The translations under genes and the position numbers were made by a program. A stretch of DNA of 54,346 bases, taken from CAZNPH01 sp964574985 (GTDB lineage: Bacteria; Bacteroidota; Bacteroidia; Bacteroidales; SM23-62). Within the stretch, counting starts at the first letter, position 1; the number at the start of each line of letters is the position of its first letter. A model generated the notes under the pieces. It searched no databases. It was not told the DNA's origin and saw only the letters and a program-made list of their open reading frames with translations. Below, in pieces: positions 43,421 through 54,000 of this stretch. Where the stretch lies: contig CAZNPH010000024.1 of NCBI GenBank assembly GCA_964574985.1, positions 1 to 54,346 on the forward strand, in the 5' to 3' direction.

Positions 43421-45958
43421 ATGGAGAAATTGGCGGAAAGAGTGCAGCACCCCGGATTGTACCGGTCCCTGCTTGTGCTTGTCCTGTTTTTCTCGGGCAT
43501 CAGCGCCCTGATCTACCAGGTGATCTGGATCAAGGATTTCGGACTGGTTTTCGGCATTCACGTGTTTTCGATAACCACCGTGCTGACTGCCTTCATGGCC
43601 GGACTCGCACTAGGGAGTCTGCTTTTCGGGCGGTGGGTGGACAAATTCAGAAATCCCCTCCACCTGTTTTTCATCCTTGAACTGGGGATCGGCACTTTTG
43701 CCGTCCTTTTCCCCGTTCTTTTCAAAGGACTGACACATCTGTACGCCGACATTGCCGTGGGCATGGAATCCTCCAGCCAGTACGCCATTCAACTGGTCCG
43801 CTTCGCACTGGCCTTTGTCTTCCTGCTCATCCCCACCACCCTGATGGGCGGCACCCTGCCGGTGATCATCAAGTTCTTTGTCAGAAGTCTGAAAGACCTC
43901 GGTTTCAGGGTCAGCAACCTGTATTCGATCAACAACCTCGGGGCGGTGATCGGCGCTTTTCTGGCCGGATTTATCCTGATCAGGGCATTCGGTTCCAGGG
44001 CCACACTGTACATCGGCGCGGCCATCAACCTGTTCAATGCACTGGTGGTCTTGTATATCTCCCGCAGAAAAGCCATCAGGCAGTACGTACGCGAAACCTT
44101 CGGCAGGGAAGAAACCCCCGCCCGGCAGAAAGAAGAGCCCGTGGCATCCCAATATCCCAGGTTCGTGACCAGACTGGTCCTCTGGGTCTTTGCCATCGAG
44201 GGATTCACCACCCTGGCCTATGAGGTGATCTGGAACAGGATCTTCCTGCAGTTCTCATTTGACAAAACCACCTACTTCTATACCACCATCATCATCAGCT
44301 TCATTTTCGGGCTTTCCCTGGGAAGCTTCATTGTCAGGAAGCTGATCGACAGGATCAGGGACCTGCTCAGAATGCTGGGTTTTGTGGAAGTGCTGATCGG
44401 ACTCACATCACTGGCGCTGCTTCTGGTATTCGCCCGCATTGCACCCATACTGGAAGAAAGCAGGACCATGCTGGCTCCCTGGATAGCGACTTCCGGCAAA
44501 GAGTACCTCATCTTCTTCCTGCTGCTTTCCATCCCCACCACCCTGACCGGAATGGCCTATCCCATCGTGAGCAAAATATATACCGACAATGTCAAACTGC
44601 TGGGCAACCGGATCGGACTGATCGGGTTCCTGGATACGGTGGGGTCCATCCTGGGCTCCTTTGTGGCCGGATTCATACTGATCAATTTCTTCGGGGTGGT
44701 GGACTCATTCCTGGCCGTGGTGGCCATCAATGTGATCATCGGTCTGCTGGTCCTTGTGCTGCATCCCCGACTGAACCTGAACTACAAGCTTTTTGCCCCC
44801 CTGATCGTTGCCCTGGTCACCGTCCTGCTGATCCGCCAGATCCCCAACAAGCAATACTTTACATGGTGGGAAAAAATCAAATACCAGCAAACCTTCTGGG
44901 CCCATCACTTTGAAAAGCTCGTTTTTTATGATGAAGGACCGGCAGGCACGGTCACCGTCCGGCAGTATCCCACCAGTACCGATGCCAGGGGCCTGATGAT
45001 CAATGGCCACCTTTCTGCTTACACGGAAAAAAAAGATCTGATCGTCAACAGCCTGCTGGGATACCTGCCCTATATGCTGCATCCCGGACCCGAAAATGCA
45101 GTGGTGATCGGCATGGGCATGGGGGTGACCACGTACTCGCTGATCCAGCCGGATATCGAAGAGGTGGACATGGCCGAGATATGTGACGGGGTCATCAAAG
45201 CAGCGGCCAGCGCTTTCAACAAGTGGAACAAGGATGTTGTCGGGGAGCCCAAACTCAACATCTATGATGAAGACGGCCGCAGCCTGGTCTTCATGACCGA
45301 AAAACGCTATGACATCATCACCAGCAACGCCATACACCCAAGACTGAGCAACAACATCTACACGCAGGATTTTTATGAAATCTGCCGGGAAAAGCTTACC
45401 GGGGACGGCATAATCTGCCAGTGGATACCCCCCAACTGGATCGCCACCGATGAATACCTCTCCCTGTTGAAGGCCTTTACCAACGTTTTCCCCCATTCCC
45501 AGCTCTGGTACCTGAATGAATACAGCACCCTGGTGGTGGGCAGCAAACAGCCCCTGGAGATCGATTATGAACTGATCGAAAAGAAATACAAGCAGGAAAA
45601 ACTCAGGCGGGATATGGAATACCTGGGACTGAACGAACCTCCCGCACTGGTGGCATACTACATGATGGATGAGCATGAACTGCGGGAATTCTGCAAGGAT
45701 GCCCCGGTCAATACCGATAACCATCCCATCGTGGAATACAGCCAGCGGGTCAGCATCGCCCCGGACATTTACGTGCTGCAGACCATGGCCGGTAAAAAAA
45801 CCGATTTCAGGCCCATTATCTCCAAGGCGGGTAAATCACCGGAAGAAACAGAGAAGATCCTGGAACAGATCGAATGGTACAGGGAATACCGGGAACATCT
45901 GATCCGGGACATTGTCACCAATGTGAAGAGATATCACGGGGGCAGGATCAAATATTGA
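43421..45958 (+). CDS. Multi-helix membrane protein fused to spermidine-synthase-like domain
   Basis: An 845-residue fusion. The N-terminal ~480 residues hold about 14 hydrophobic segments in two similar halves (FFSGISALIYQVIWIKDFG near the start and AIEGFTTLAYEVIWNRIF around residue 260 look like repeats of each other). After residue ~505 comes a soluble spermidine-synthase/methyltransferase-like domain, with YDEGPAGTVTVRQ, the nucleotide-binding VVIGMGMGVTTYSL (about 560-573) and an acidic YDEDGRSLVF motif (about 613-622). Such fusions are widespread, and their substrates are mostly unknown. The 3' end overlaps the convergent carB gene by 11 bp. Confidence 0.82.
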   Translation: MEKLAERVQHPGLYRSLLVLVLFFSGISALIYQVIWIKDFGLVFGIHVFSITTVLTAFMAGLALGSLLFGRWVDKFRNPLHLFFILELGIGTFAVLFPVLFKGLTHLYADIAVGMESSSQYAIQLVRFALAFVFLLIPTTLMGGTLPVIIKFFVRSLKDLGFRVSNLYSINNLGAVIGAFLAGFILIRAFGSRATLYIGAAINLFNALVVLYISRRKAIRQYVRETFGREETPARQKEEPVASQYPRFVTRLVLWVFAIEGFTTLAYEVIWNRIFLQFSFDKTTYFYTTIIISFIFGLSLGSFIVRKLIDRIRDLLRMLGFVEVLIGLTSLALLLVFARIAPILEESRTMLAPWIATSGKEYLIFFLLLSIPTTLTGMAYPIVSKIYTDNVKLLGNRIGLIGFLDTVGSILGSFVAGFILINFFGVVDSFLAVVAINVIIGLLVLVLHPRLNLNYKLFAPLIVALVTVLLIRQIPNKQYFTWWEKIKYQQTFWAHHFEKLVFYDEGPAGTVTVRQYPTSTDARGLMINGHLSAYTEKKDLIVNSLLGYLPYMLHPGPENAVVIGMGMGVTTYSLIQPDIEEVDMAEICDGVIKAAASAFNKWNKDVVGEPKLNIYDEDGRSLVFMTEKRYDIITSNAIHPRLSNNIYTQDFYEICREKLTGDGIICQWIPPNWIATDEYLSLLKAFTNVFPHSQLWYLNEYSTLVVGSKQPLEIDYELIEKKYKQEKLRRDMEYLGLNEPPALVAYYMMDEHELREFCKDAPVNTDNHPIVEYSQRVSIAPDIYVLQTMAGKKTDFRPIISKAGKSPEETEKILEQIEWYREYREHLIRDIVTNVKRYHGGRIKY

Positions 45959-48900
45959 TCTCCGAGTGATAATCCTGCAGGGATTTTACCTTATAAGCAC
46001 CGTTCCTGCGTTCCCTGATCCCACGTGTGGCAGCCAAAGCGGCCGAAGTGGTGGTAATGTATGGGATCCCGTATTTGATGGCGCTTTTCCGTATGTATGA
46101 ATCATCATATTCGCTTTGTTTCCCGGCCGGGGTATTGATGACCAGATTGATGACCCCGTTCTTTATGGCATCCACAATATTCGGCCTCCCTTCATGGACT
46201 TTTTTGATGTATTCCGATTCGATGCCTTGTTCCTTGAGGAAGCGGTGCGTCCCTCCGGTGGCCAGTATATTGAATTTCATGTCCTGAAAATTCCTGGCAA
46301 ATTCAATGATCTTTTTCTTGTCCCGGTCTGCAATGGTGATCAGCACGGTTCCCTCAACCGGTAACCTCACCTGTGTTGCTTCCTGGGACTTGTAAAAAGC
46401 CAGCGCATAGGAATCGGCCAGACCCAGAACTTCTCCTGTTGAGCGCATCTCCGGACTGAGCAGGGGATCGACATCCGGGAACATATTGAAAGGAAAAACC
46501 GCCTCCTTGACACCAAAATGTTCAAATTTTCTTTCCTTCAAACCAAGACCGGCAAGTTTCTTCCCGAGCAATATCTGTGTTGCCACCCTGGCCATGGAAA
46601 TATTGCATACCTTGGATACCAGGGGCACGGTACGTGACGCCCTGGGATTTGCTTCCAGTATGTAAACGACATCCTCATATATGGCATACTGAATATTCAT
46701 CAGTCCGATCACCTTCAGTTCCACGGCTATCCTTCGTGTATATTCTTTGATGATTTCCTGCTGCTCAACTGGAATGATCACCGGAGGGATCACACAGGCA
46801 GAATCACCGGAATGAATTCCGGCATATTCAATATGCTGCATCACAACGGGAACAAATACATCCTTTCCGTCAGATATGGCATCGGCTTCGGCCTCAATGG
46901 CATCTTCCAGGAATTTGTCGATCAGCAGGGGCCTGTCAGGTGAAACCTCAACGGCTTCTTTGACATATTGTTCCAGCATTCCGGGATCCAGGATGATCTT
47001 CATTGCCCGGCCACCCAGCACATAGGAAGGCCTGACCATCAAAGGATACCCTATCCTGTCTGCAATCTCCATGGCTTCCCCGAGTGTACTGGCCATACCT
47101 GATTCCGGCTGGGGTATCTCCAGTTTTTTCATGACCCGGCGGAAACGGTCACGGTCTTCCGACAGATCGATCGTGTCCGGCGTGGTGCCCAAAATTTTCA
47201 CCCCAGCCCGGGCCAGTTCATTGGCAATATTCAGGGGGGTTTGTCCGCCGAACTGAACAATGACCCCTTCCGGCTTTTCCTTGTTGTAAATGCTGAGCAC
47301 ATCCTCCACCGTCAAAGGTTCAAAATAAAGTTTATCGGAAGTATCATAATCCGTGGAAACCGTTTCCGGATTGCAATTGACCATGATGGATTCGTATCCC
47401 GCGTCCCTGATGGCAAATGCGGCATGCACGCAGCAATAATCAAATTCAATGCCCTGACCGATCCTGTTAGGACCGCCTCCCAGAACCATGATCTTTTTCC
47501 TGTCGCTGACCGTAACCTGATCCGGTGCATTGTAGGTTGAATAATAATAGGCTGCATTCTTCACACCGCTGACCGGTACCACCTCCCACGCCTCTTCCAG
47601 CCCGAGCGAAATCCGTTTTTCCCTTACCTGTTTTTCAGGGACATTCAGCAGGGTTGACAAATATTTGTCGGCGAACCCGTCTTTTTTGGCCCGGATGAAC
47701 ATTTCCCCCGGCAATGATTCCCAGGTATGTTTCAGTATCTCCTCTTCCAGGTCTACAAGCTCTTTCATCTGGTTTATGAACCAGGGCTTGATATGGGTCT
47801 TTTTGTAAAGCCCCTCAACATCGGCTCCTTTTCTCAGGGCTTCGTACATGATGAATTGCCTTTCGCTGGAAGGATGTTTCAGCAATGCCATCAGTTCATC
47901 CAATGATCTCTTGTTGAAATCCCTTGCAAACCCGAGTCCGTACCGCCCGATCTCCAGCGACCGGATCGCTTTCTGCAGGGCTTCCTTATAGGTTTTCCCG
48001 ATGCTCATCACTTCACCCACTGCCTGCATCTGCGTCCCCAGCTTGTCTTCAAGGTTTTCGAATTTCTCAAAGGCCCAGCGGGCAAACTTGACCACCACAT
48101 AATCGCCCGAAGGCGTGTATTTTTCCAGTGTCCCGTCACGCCAGTACGGGATCTCATCCATGGTCAGCCCTCCCGCCAGCAGGGAAGATACAAAAGCAAT
48201 GGGGAATCCCGTGGCCTTGGAAGCCAGGGCAGAGGAACGGGATGTGCGGGGATTGATCTCGATCACCACCACCCTTCCCGTTTCGGGATCATGGGCAAAT
48301 TGTATGTTCGTGCCCCCGATCACCTCGATGGCTTCTACAATATCATATGAATATTTCTGCAGGCGTTCCTGAAGTTCGGGATCAATGGTCAGCATCGGCG
48401 CCGTACAATAGGAATCACCGGTATGCACGCCCATGGCATCCACATTTTCAATGAAACATACCGTGATCATCTGGTTTTTTTCGTCCCTGACCACTTCCAG
48501 TTCCAGCTCTTCCCATCCCAGGACGGATTCCTCCACCAGCACCTGGTGAACCATGCTTGCCGACAGTCCCCGGCTGACCACCGTGCGCAATTCTTCAACA
48601 TTGTAAACCAATCCGCCTCCCGTACCTCCCATGGTATAGGCAGGCCTTATAACCACCGGGTAACCCATTTCCCCGGCTACTTTTTCAGCTGCTTTCAGTG
48701 TATTCACCGCCTGACTCCCCGGCATTTCAATGTTCAGCCGGTTCATGGTTTCCTTGAAGGCGGTGCGGTCTTCGCCCCTTTCAATCGCATCCACATTGAC
48801 CCCGATGATCCTGACACCATAATAATCAAGGACTCCTTTCCTGGCAAGCAATGAAGAAAGGTTCAAACCCGTTTGCCCTCCCAGGTTCGGAAGCAGTGCG

Positions 48901-49151
48901 TCCGGCCTCTCCTTGCGGATTATCTCGGTCAGGGCATATTCATTCAGGGGCTCGATATAGGTTATATCCGCCATTTCCGGATCGGTCATGATGGTGGCCG
49001 GATTTGAATTGACCAGCACAATCCTGTAACCCAGTGACCTCAATGCCTTGCATGCCTGCGTGCCTGAATAATCAAATTCACAGGCCTGACCGATGATGAT
49101 CGGCCCCGAACCGATGATCAGTACTTTCTCAATATCATTGCGTTTCGCCAT
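45948..49151 (-). CDS. carB: Carbamoyl-phosphate synthase large subunit
   Basis: Makes carbamoyl phosphate for arginine and pyrimidine synthesis. The 1067-residue protein has the duplicated ATP-grasp organisation: first synthetase half (KVLIIGSGPIIIGQACEFDYSG at the N-terminus, GGTGGGLVYN near 185), an oligomerisation region, a second half (MVLGGGPNRIGQGIEFDYCC near 555) and a C-terminal allosteric MGS-like domain from about residue 936. Length and motifs are complete. The small subunit is not in the window. A candidate promoter was not clear. Confidence 0.97.
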   Translation of the reverse strand: MAKRNDIEKVLIIGSGPIIIGQACEFDYSGTQACKALRSLGYRIVLVNSNPATIMTDPEMADITYIEPLNEYALTEIIRKERPDALLPNLGGQTGLNLSSLLARKGVLDYYGVRIIGVNVDAIERGEDRTAFKETMNRLNIEMPGSQAVNTLKAAEKVAGEMGYPVVIRPAYTMGGTGGGLVYNVEELRTVVSRGLSASMVHQVLVEESVLGWEELELEVVRDEKNQMITVCFIENVDAMGVHTGDSYCTAPMLTIDPELQERLQKYSYDIVEAIEVIGGTNIQFAHDPETGRVVVIEINPRTSRSSALASKATGFPIAFVSSLLAGGLTMDEIPYWRDGTLEKYTPSGDYVVVKFARWAFEKFENLEDKLGTQMQAVGEVMSIGKTYKEALQKAIRSLEIGRYGLGFARDFNKRSLDELMALLKHPSSERQFIMYEALRKGADVEGLYKKTHIKPWFINQMKELVDLEEEILKHTWESLPGEMFIRAKKDGFADKYLSTLLNVPEKQVREKRISLGLEEAWEVVPVSGVKNAAYYYSTYNAPDQVTVSDRKKIMVLGGGPNRIGQGIEFDYCCVHAAFAIRDAGYESIMVNCNPETVSTDYDTSDKLYFEPLTVEDVLSIYNKEKPEGVIVQFGGQTPLNIANELARAGVKILGTTPDTIDLSEDRDRFRRVMKKLEIPQPESGMASTLGEAMEIADRIGYPLMVRPSYVLGGRAMKIILDPGMLEQYVKEAVEVSPDRPLLIDKFLEDAIEAEADAISDGKDVFVPVVMQHIEYAGIHSGDSACVIPPVIIPVEQQEIIKEYTRRIAVELKVIGLMNIQYAIYEDVVYILEANPRASRTVPLVSKVCNISMARVATQILLGKKLAGLGLKERKFEHFGVKEAVFPFNMFPDVDPLLSPEMRSTGEVLGLADSYALAFYKSQEATQVRLPVEGTVLITIADRDKKKIIEFARNFQDMKFNILATGGTHRFLKEQGIESEYIKKVHEGRPNIVDAIKNGVINLVINTPAGKQSEYDDSYIRKSAIKYGIPYITTTSAALAATRGIRERRNGAYKVKSLQDYHSEINI

Positions 49152-49343
49152 TTGAAATTGTTGCTTTAATGTTTACGTCCTTATGCCCGGTATTTTGCCT
49201 GATACATTCCCGTACATTTCGCCCTGTTCCTTACCGGATGAATATAGTTTAAATTTACATACAAAATGAACATACAAGGTGCAAAAAAGGATTCGTCTCA
49301 AAACGAATTGGAATAGCTTATTAATAGCGGCATTGATTAAAAC

Positions 49344-49383
49344 GGTACTTCAAAATTTTCTGGTGAAAATTTTGGCAGGTACC
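49344..49383. other. Perfect long inverted repeat
   Basis: CAAAATTTTC (49351-49360), loop TGGT, then GAAAATTTTG (49365-49374) form a perfect 10-bp stem. Outside it GGTAC (49344-49348) pairs with GTACC (49379-49383) across small bulges. It has no adjacent T-run typical of a terminator, and could be a protein-binding palindrome or RNA hairpin in the susCD 3' or carB 5' region. Confidence 0.5.
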
Positions 49384-49407
49384 TTATTTAACCAATACTT
49401 TACAATC

Positions 49408-49441
49408 AAAAAAAAGGCTGCCTCTTATGAGACAGCCCCTT
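49408..49441 (-). terminator. Rho-independent terminator of susC-susD
   Basis: On the minus strand the transcript forms a 9-bp stem GGCTGTCTC / GAGGCAGCC (one G-U pair) with an ATAA loop, followed directly by eight U. It starts 23 bp after the susD stop and is the strongest terminator seen in the window. Confidence 0.85.
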
Positions 49442-49463
49442 TTTATCCGGTTATATGAAAGTG

Positions 49464-51002
49464 CTAATACCCCGGATTCTGTTTTACATTCTCGTTATAA
49501 TCCAACTCATCCAACGGAATGGGGTATACCAGGTTGGTGGGATAGTCGAAACTGAAATCGGTCCTCAGGCTGGAGAAATGATTGTTTCCGGCACCCCAAC
49601 CGCTCAGGTCGATATACCCGGCAGCATCCCAGCGTTTCAGGTCGAACCACCGGTGTGACTCTTCTCCGCAGAGTTCACGTAACCGCTCATCCATGATGTC
49701 CTGCATGTCCACCGTGGCCAGGTCGGCAGGCACCGTGGATTCAGGATCCGTTTCGGGAACCGACTGCCTGGCACGTTCCCTGATATCATTCACCAGTGAT
49801 GTAGCCGTAGCCGCATCTCCCGTCTGCAACCGGGCTTCCGCTTTAAGCAACAGCACATCGGCGTATCTCAGGATCCTTGGATTGTTCAGTGAACTGGTCA
49901 CGTCACCCTGGACTTCCCGCTTGACGTACTTAATGAACTGATATCCGTGGGGAGCCCATGCGGATCCTGAATTCGGGCTGTAGATCTCATCGATCCTCGG
50001 GTCGCCTGCTTCAAAGGCATTGATCAGCTTGGAGGTGGGCATAAAGGGCGTATGATCCCAGAAGCTCCACACATTGCTGAAGAATCCCCAGTAGGAAGAC
50101 AAAGGCCCGATGTTCTGAAAATCGTTCCATAACCAGATGTTCTCGAATCCCGAACGGTTGCTGGCCTGGAACTCATACAACGATTCCTCATTGTTTTCGA
50201 TCAGGGCATCGAAGTTTTCCCCGTAGTGATCGGTCAGGTCAACAGCATTTGATATATTATCAAATGCACTGATGGCCTTGGCATAGTCCGAGCTGGCACT
50301 GCTCCCGTAACAGGCGCGGAAACAATAAAGCTTCCCGAGCAGGCCATACGCTGCATCCTTGGTAACACGCCCTTTAAACTTTTCCTCCCAGGAATCCGGG
50401 AGCAAAGTCACGGCTTCCTTGAGGTCTGTGATACACTGATCCAGAATCTCAGTCAAAGTGCTGGCGGGGGGCTTGGCCTCTTCAATCGTATAAGGACGGT
50501 CGAGCGCCAAAGGAACATTGCCGAACATATTGCCCACGCGGAAATGCCACAATGCACGAAGGAACAAAGCTTCTCCTTTGTGGGTATCGGCCAGACTTGC
50601 ATCGTCATACAGATCTCTTTTCTCCGGAACTTTTTCCAAAACAATGTTACACCGGGATATCACTCCATAAGAGCCGTTGATATATTCGTTCAGAAGGAAA
50701 TCCGAAGGCGTAAGTCCGTTAAAGGTCTCATAGGCATATGTTCCGTTCGATGTCAGATCGTCGCCCGGAAGAAGCCACACCCCGTAGATGGGCTGATTGG
50801 CATTAAAGTAATACAGGTCTGTCTGTTTTGCATAAATCCCGTAAACCAGCCTTTCCATCTCTGCCTGATTATTGAAATAGTCTGCCTCCGTGGGAGTCAA
50901 AGGCCTGAGGTCCAGGTTGGACTCGTCACAGGACACCACAACGATAAAGGCCACTAACGATGCCGCCAGAATGTACTTTAAATATTTAAGATATTTTTTC
51001 AT
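49464..51002 (-). CDS. SusD/RagB-family glycan-binding lipoprotein
   Basis: Surface lipoprotein that captures glycans and acts as the lid of the SusC transporter. From ATG 51002 it has 512 residues with a lipoprotein signal (MKKYLKYLKYILAASLVAFIVVVSC, C25); the earlier GTG at 51026 is less likely. The SusD fold is indicated by LRPLTPTEADYFNN near the N-terminus, LRALWHFRVGNMFGNVPL with the TPR-like helices, PRILRYADVLLLKAEA and the family C-terminal RWFDLKRWDAAGY followed by LVYPIPLDELDYN-x-N-x-x-QNPGY. It follows susC by 33 bp and ends just before a terminator. Confidence 0.95.
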   Translation of the reverse strand: MKKYLKYLKYILAASLVAFIVVVSCDESNLDLRPLTPTEADYFNNQAEMERLVYGIYAKQTDLYYFNANQPIYGVWLLPGDDLTSNGTYAYETFNGLTPSDFLLNEYINGSYGVISRCNIVLEKVPEKRDLYDDASLADTHKGEALFLRALWHFRVGNMFGNVPLALDRPYTIEEAKPPASTLTEILDQCITDLKEAVTLLPDSWEEKFKGRVTKDAAYGLLGKLYCFRACYGSSASSDYAKAISAFDNISNAVDLTDHYGENFDALIENNEESLYEFQASNRSGFENIWLWNDFQNIGPLSSYWGFFSNVWSFWDHTPFMPTSKLINAFEAGDPRIDEIYSPNSGSAWAPHGYQFIKYVKREVQGDVTSSLNNPRILRYADVLLLKAEARLQTGDAATATSLVNDIRERARQSVPETDPESTVPADLATVDMQDIMDERLRELCGEESHRWFDLKRWDAAGYIDLSGWGAGNNHFSSLRTDFSFDYPTNLVYPIPLDELDYNENVKQNPGY

Positions 51003-51035
51003 ATCGATTGTTTTATTGGATTCCACATATTAAAA

Positions 51036-54000
51036 TTAAAAATCAACATTCAGTCCGACCAGGAACGTTTTTGGCGTAGGCCTTTGTTCGCTTTCCGGAT
51101 CCAGTCCGGGCCAGTCACTGATGGTCAGCAGGTTGTTGCCACCGATCCATATCCGAAGGTTGTTCGATATACCGGTCCAGTCATGAAACTGCTGCGGCAG
51201 GCTGTATCCCAGCCTGACCGTGCCCAGCCTCAGGTAATCGCCCTTCACGATCCAGTAATCCGACAAACGGTTGTTACCGGCCGGGTCAGCCCGTACCGCC
51301 CTGGGCATGGTGGTGGAAGGATTCTCCGGTGTCCAGCGGTTCAATACTTCCGTCACCTGGCTGTGTCCCAAACTGCTCATGCTCATCCACCCTTTGAGAG
51401 GATGGACCTTGTCAATATCACCCACACCCTGGAAGAACACGGAAAAATCAAATCCTTTCCAGTTCATGCTGACGTTAAACCCGTAAAAGTATCCCGGCAA
51501 ACCGCTGCCGATCATTGCACGGTCGTAGGAGTTGACCACAGTATCGTCCGGATTGGGATTATAGTATTCGTATTCTTCGGTTGGTCCCCCGCGTATATCC
51601 TTGAAATACATATCTCCCGGTGACTGGGAGGATACATTCAGATCGGTCAGCTGCGATTGCCATTCATCGACCTCGGCCTGCGTCTGGAAGATACCCCCCC
51701 ACTTGTAACCGTAAATGAAATTGATCGGGTAACCCACTTCAATCCTGCGGGATGCATCTATGTTCCCGGATTGTATATAACCCATGATGGGGGCATCCTG
51801 GAACATTTCCTTTACTTCGTTGTGTACTGTGGTGAGATTACCGCCCACATAATAACGGAAATCTCCGACTGAACCCCGGTAACCAAGTGTGGTTTCAATT
51901 CCGCTGTTAACCACCGAAGCAATGTTCACAGCAGGATCCTTGGTCTCGGTCGGCCTGTGGCCCACCCAGTCAAACCCGCCGCTGGCGGGTATCTTGGACT
52001 GCTGCAAAATACCGTCGGTCAACTTGTTGTAATATTCTAACGACCATTCCAGCCCGTTGAACATGAATGCATCGAATCCCAGGTTCAGTGTGGTGGTGGT
52101 CTCCCACTTCAGATCTTTGTTGGTGAACTTGTCGATTACGACCGTGCCCTGAAAATATCCCATGGCACCAGGATACCGAGCATTCGGGTCACTGCCGAAT
52201 GACGTTCCGCCACGGTTCCAGGTGGTCGACAGGTGCGGGAAATTCATGGTTTCCTGGTTGCCCAGCTGACCCCAGCCTGCACGCAACTTCAGGTCGTTCA
52301 TCCATGTAAGTCCCTGCATAAATGGCTCGGCGGTCACACGCCAGGCAGCGGAAAACGACGGGAACCAGCCCCACCGGGTCTCCGGCGCAAATCTGGAAGT
52401 ACCGTCCCTTCTTACTGTTGCATCTAAATAATATTTGTTTGCATAGTTATAAGAAAGCCGCCCCATATAGCCCTGAAGTGCGTAACGGTCCCGGAATGTC
52501 TCAGCACCTAGCCATTCTCTCTCCGGAGCCGTGACCGTCCAGTACAATGGATCGTCAACGGGCACATATTCCGTGCTTCCGCCTATGCCGGTAAAACCAT
52601 ATTGCTGGTCCATGGCATTCAATACCAGGTCAACATTGTGTTCACCGAAACTGCGGTTGTAATTGATGGTGAATTCCTTGATCAAATTATAGTTGGTGGT
52701 ATGCCTCTGGCCATAGTCACCTTTTGTATCATCAACACCTTCTTCGGCAAGGTCCAGCGGATCACTCGGGGTTATGTTGAACATCTGATAGGTAACATTG
52801 CTGAATGATTCATTCTTGTTGAGGTACCAGTCGGCCATCACAGAACCCTTGAACTTTAATCCTTCAATGGGTTCGATTTCCACGTATGCATTCCCGATAT
52901 GACGCATCAGGTTTCTGGATCTTTCCCTGAAATCCTCAATTGCAATTTGATTCTTGTTGGTTTCCACACCATATTTCAGATCGGCGACAAAGTTGCCGGC
53001 AGCATCATAGGAAGTGTCGATAACTGCTGCATAACCTCCGGGGCCATCCGGATCATAGATCGGTTGCCAGGGGGGCATAGAGGCAGCTGTCCCTAATGTA
53101 AGTCTGTCGCTGATGCCGGTTCTTGCATCCGTATATCCAAATTTATAATTCAGCCCTGCATGGATCTTCTCAGAGATCCTGGCATCGACATTGGAGGAAA
53201 GGGAATACCGTTCCAGGAAATTTTTAACATACACTCCTTCCTGATATGAATATCCCGCCGAAAGAAAATAGGTAATCGCCTCATTTCCGCCGGATACCTG
53301 CAAACTGTAGTCCTGGTCAAGGGCATTATCCTGTACTACCTTGTCCTGCCAATAAATGGTCGGCATATCTCCCAGGTAATCCGGGGAAGTAGGATCGAAT
53401 TCCGAAGGCATGTTGGCCGTCTCTGCCGGATTGTTGACAAAAGCTTCCTTGTAAAGGGCCACATGCTGATCAACGTTCAGCATATCATACCTTGCCGTAA
53501 GGTTGGAAACGCCGTAGCGGGCATCCAAACTTACCCGCGGACGTCCGGCCTTCCCTTTCTTTGTTGTGATCAGGATCACCCCGTTTGAAGCCCGCACACC
53601 GTAAATGGCAGCGGCCGAAGCATCCTTCAGCACCGAGATCGACGCAATATCGTTGGGATTGATCAGGGTCATGATATTCATCTCTGACCGCAGGTTCCGG
53701 TTCACACTTTCCTGTCCTTCATAACCCGATCCGAACTCTGTGATGGGCACCCCGTCGATCACATACAAGGGAGATGCAACTCCCCAGGTATTTACACCCC
53801 GGATGCGGATGGTGGGTCTCTTGGTAGGGTCACCACCTTCAGCAGATATATGAACACCGGTCATCCTGCCCTGCATGGCCAGCTCGGGGGACATCCCGAT
53901 GCTCTCGGTGATTTCCCTGGAATCCACCGTGGAGATCGATGTGGTCACGTCCTTCTTCTGGCGTGTACCGTATCCGATCACCACGATCTCTTCCAGCTCC

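Larger units (their letters stand above)
49152..49463. other. carB-susD intergenic region with hairpins
   Basis: A 312-bp gap with no gene visible. It holds the susCD terminator (49408-49441) and a long AT-rich hairpin at 49344-49383. A smaller hairpin ATTCGT/ACGAAT lies near 49290-49307. The left part is the upstream region of carB, where I see no good promoter box. Confidence 0.5.
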
